Assembly (NCBI GenBank): GCA_021783385.1
Contig: JAJXTX010000129.1
Coordinates: 1-7,346, forward strand
Direction: 5' to 3'
DNA: 7,346 nt
Source of the DNA: Pseudomonadota bacterium
Lineage (GTDB): Bacteria > Pseudomonadota > Gammaproteobacteria > Xanthomonadales > Rhodanobacteraceae
Shown here in pieces: positions 6,509 to 7,346 of this stretch (positions within the stretch are counted from its first letter, which is position 1; every line of letters begins with the position of its first letter). The position numbers were made by a program, and so were the translations under genes. Under the pieces are notes generated by a model that made no database searches, had not been told where the DNA came from, and saw nothing but the letters and a program-made list of their open reading frames with translations.

Positions 6509-7129
6509 ATGCCGATGTCCAGCGCCACGCAGGAGTTCGAGCACGCGTCGGCCGCCCTCGCCGTCGACGGCTGGTGCGTGCTGGCCGACCTGCTGACGCC
6601 GGCGCAAACCCTGGCGCTGGCGCGCGAGTGCCGCGCCCTGCACGACGGCCATCAATTGACCCCGGCCGCGACCGGCGCCGATCGCGCGCAGACGCCGCTG
6701 CGCGGCGACGCCACGCGCTGGTTCGCGCCGGAGACGCTGAGCGCCGTGCAGCAGCCGTTTGCCGCTCGCCTCGATGCGCTTCGGCTGGCCCTCAACCGGG
6801 CGCTGTTGCTGGGTCTGGTCGACAGCGAGTCGCACTACGCGGTGTACGCGCCGGGCGCGATCTACGCGCGCCATCTCGACCAGCTGCGGCACAGCGATGC
6901 GCGCGTGCTGTCGGCCGCGTTCTATCTCAACCACGCGTGGCAGGACGCCGACGGCGGCGCGCTGCGGCTGCACCTGGCCGACCGCTCGCATCGCGACATC
7001 TATCCGCGGGCCGGCACACTGCTGCTGTTCCTGTCGGCCGAGTTCGAGCACGAAGTGCTGCCGGCCACGCGCCAGCGCATGAGCATCGCCTGCTGGATGC
7101 GCCAGCGTGAGCTGGGCGCGCGCGGCTGA
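6509..7129 (+). CDS. 2-oxoglutarate/Fe(II)-dependent oxygenase (prolyl-hydroxylase/SM-20-like)
   Basis: A 206-residue protein. The C-terminal half has the double-stranded beta-helix signature: HYAVYAPGAIYARHLDQ (109-125) supplies the iron ligands His122 and Asp124; FYLNHAWQDADGGALRLH (138-155) is the typical following strand region; and EFEHEVLPATRQRMSIACW (178-196) supplies the third ligand His181 and, nine residues on, Arg190, the likely 2-oxoglutarate carboxylate anchor. All catalytic residues expected of the family are present. The enzymes couple 2-oxoglutarate decarboxylation to hydroxylation of a protein or small molecule; the substrate here is not predictable. Start: ATGs at 6509 and 6515 are both in frame and neither has a good ribosome site. 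The frame remains open upstream, but that overlaps the VOC and DUF3820 genes in another frame. It sits 131 bases after DUF3820 and likely has its own leader. Confidence 0.9.
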   Translation: MPMSSATQEFEHASAALAVDGWCVLADLLTPAQTLALARECRALHDGHQLTPAATGADRAQTPLRGDATRWFAPETLSAVQQPFAARLDALRLALNRALLLGLVDSESHYAVYAPGAIYARHLDQLRHSDARVLSAAFYLNHAWQDADGGALRLHLADRSHRDIYPRAGTLLLFLSAEFEHEVLPATRQRMSIACWMRQRELGARG

Positions 7130-7197
7130 GCCGGCGCGGCGCTCACGCGCATCAGGCACTGGCGCACCCGATCCGCGACCGGCCATCCCTGGTCGGC

Positions 7198-7227
7198 CTG
7201 AGAGGTTGAATAGTCACAACCTCTCAG
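7198..7227. terminator. Perfect 11-bp hairpin between convergent genes (probable bidirectional terminator)
   Basis: CTGAGAGGTTG (7198-7208) and CAACCTCTCAG (7217-7227) are perfect complements with an 8-base loop. GGC (7195-7197) and GCC (7229-7231) extend the stem past a one-base bulge. It lies 68 bases after the oxygenase stop and overlaps the end of the minus-strand hydrolase gene, so it would fold in transcripts from both directions. Neither side has a T-tract, so termination may need help from a factor, or the hairpin may mainly protect 3' ends. Confidence 0.65.
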
Positions 7228-7346
7228 CGCCGATCGGCGATGGCGTTGAAGCGCGCCGCGATGTAGTCGTCGGTGAAACTGGTCATGCCGTAGCCGCGGA
7301 TGAAGCCGCAGTGGCCGCCATAGTCGGCGATGTCCAGCTCGATGTT
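7224..7346 (-). CDS. C-terminal end of an alpha/beta-hydrolase-like protein (partial)
   Basis: The minus strand is open from the window edge to a TGA at 7226-7224, giving 40 C-terminal residues. They begin NIELDIADYGGHCGFIRG and end in AARFNAIADRR. The GGHCGF block resembles the catalytic-His segment near the C-terminus of YheT-like and related alpha/beta hydrolases, and a helix-like tail (DDYIAARFNAIA) follows, as in that family. The nucleophile and acid residues would lie outside the window, so the call rests on one motif. The gene converges on the 2OG oxygenase, and its stop codon lies inside the arm of the 7198-7227 hairpin. Confidence 0.6.
   Translation of the reverse strand, partial: NIELDIADYGGHCGFIRGYGMTSFTDDYIAARFNAIADRR

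Noticed and set aside
1..7346. Mobile element, CRISPR array, defence system, tRNA or rRNA
   Set aside because: No transposase, integrase, regularly spaced repeats, nuclease/toxin genes or cloverleaf-like sequence were seen. Composition is even across the window, with no sign of recent transfer.

Overview
This 7.3 kb window is GC-rich, densely coding bacterial chromosome. Base composition, heavy G/C third-position use and the gene set (RhlB-like glycosyltransferase, multi-PAS hybrid kinase, DUF3820 protein, small VOC protein, SM-20/PHD-like oxygenase) suggest a gammaproteobacterium of the Xanthomonadales/Lysobacterales type, perhaps near Rhodanobacter or Dyella. That placement is inference, since there is no rRNA or marker gene to confirm it. 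I saw no mobile element, tRNA, rRNA, CRISPR array or phage gene, and no gene-free stretch longer than about 300 bases.

Left part: the 3' end of an alkaline-phosphatase-superfamily (type I phosphodiesterase/nucleotide pyrophosphatase-like) gene runs on the + strand to 1321. It meets a minus-strand block tail to tail with only 5 bases between the stop codons. In transcription order (right to left) the block holds a GT1 glycosyltransferase resembling RhlB (5613-4321), a soluble hybrid histidine kinase with three PAS-like modules and a C-terminal receiver (4238-1785), and a stand-alone receiver-domain response regulator (1704-1327). The gaps are 82 and 80 bases with no obvious terminator, so co-transcription is plausible but unproven. 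Kinase and regulator look like partners in one phosphorelay. No Hpt domain and no DNA-binding output domain is visible here.

Right part: a + strand series diverges from the glycosyltransferase. It has a VOC/glyoxalase-fold protein (5730-6152), a short DUF3820 protein starting 9 bases later (6162-6377), and, after a 131-base gap, a 2-oxoglutarate/Fe(II) oxygenase (6509-7129). The divergent intergenic region carries a long imperfect inverted repeat that overlaps a possible promoter and ends just before the VOC ribosome binding site. The leader of the oxygenase contains two mutually exclusive hairpins built from three copies of one 8-base word. At the right edge, the C-terminus of a minus-strand alpha/beta-hydrolase-like gene converges on the oxygenase; a strong 11-bp hairpin lies between them and contains the hydrolase stop codon.

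Overall these look like ordinary chromosomal genes. The points most worth a second look are the three intergenic inverted-repeat structures, the non-canonical metal-site residues of the phosphodiesterase-like protein, and the RhlB-like glycosyltransferase placed next to a sensory phosphorelay.
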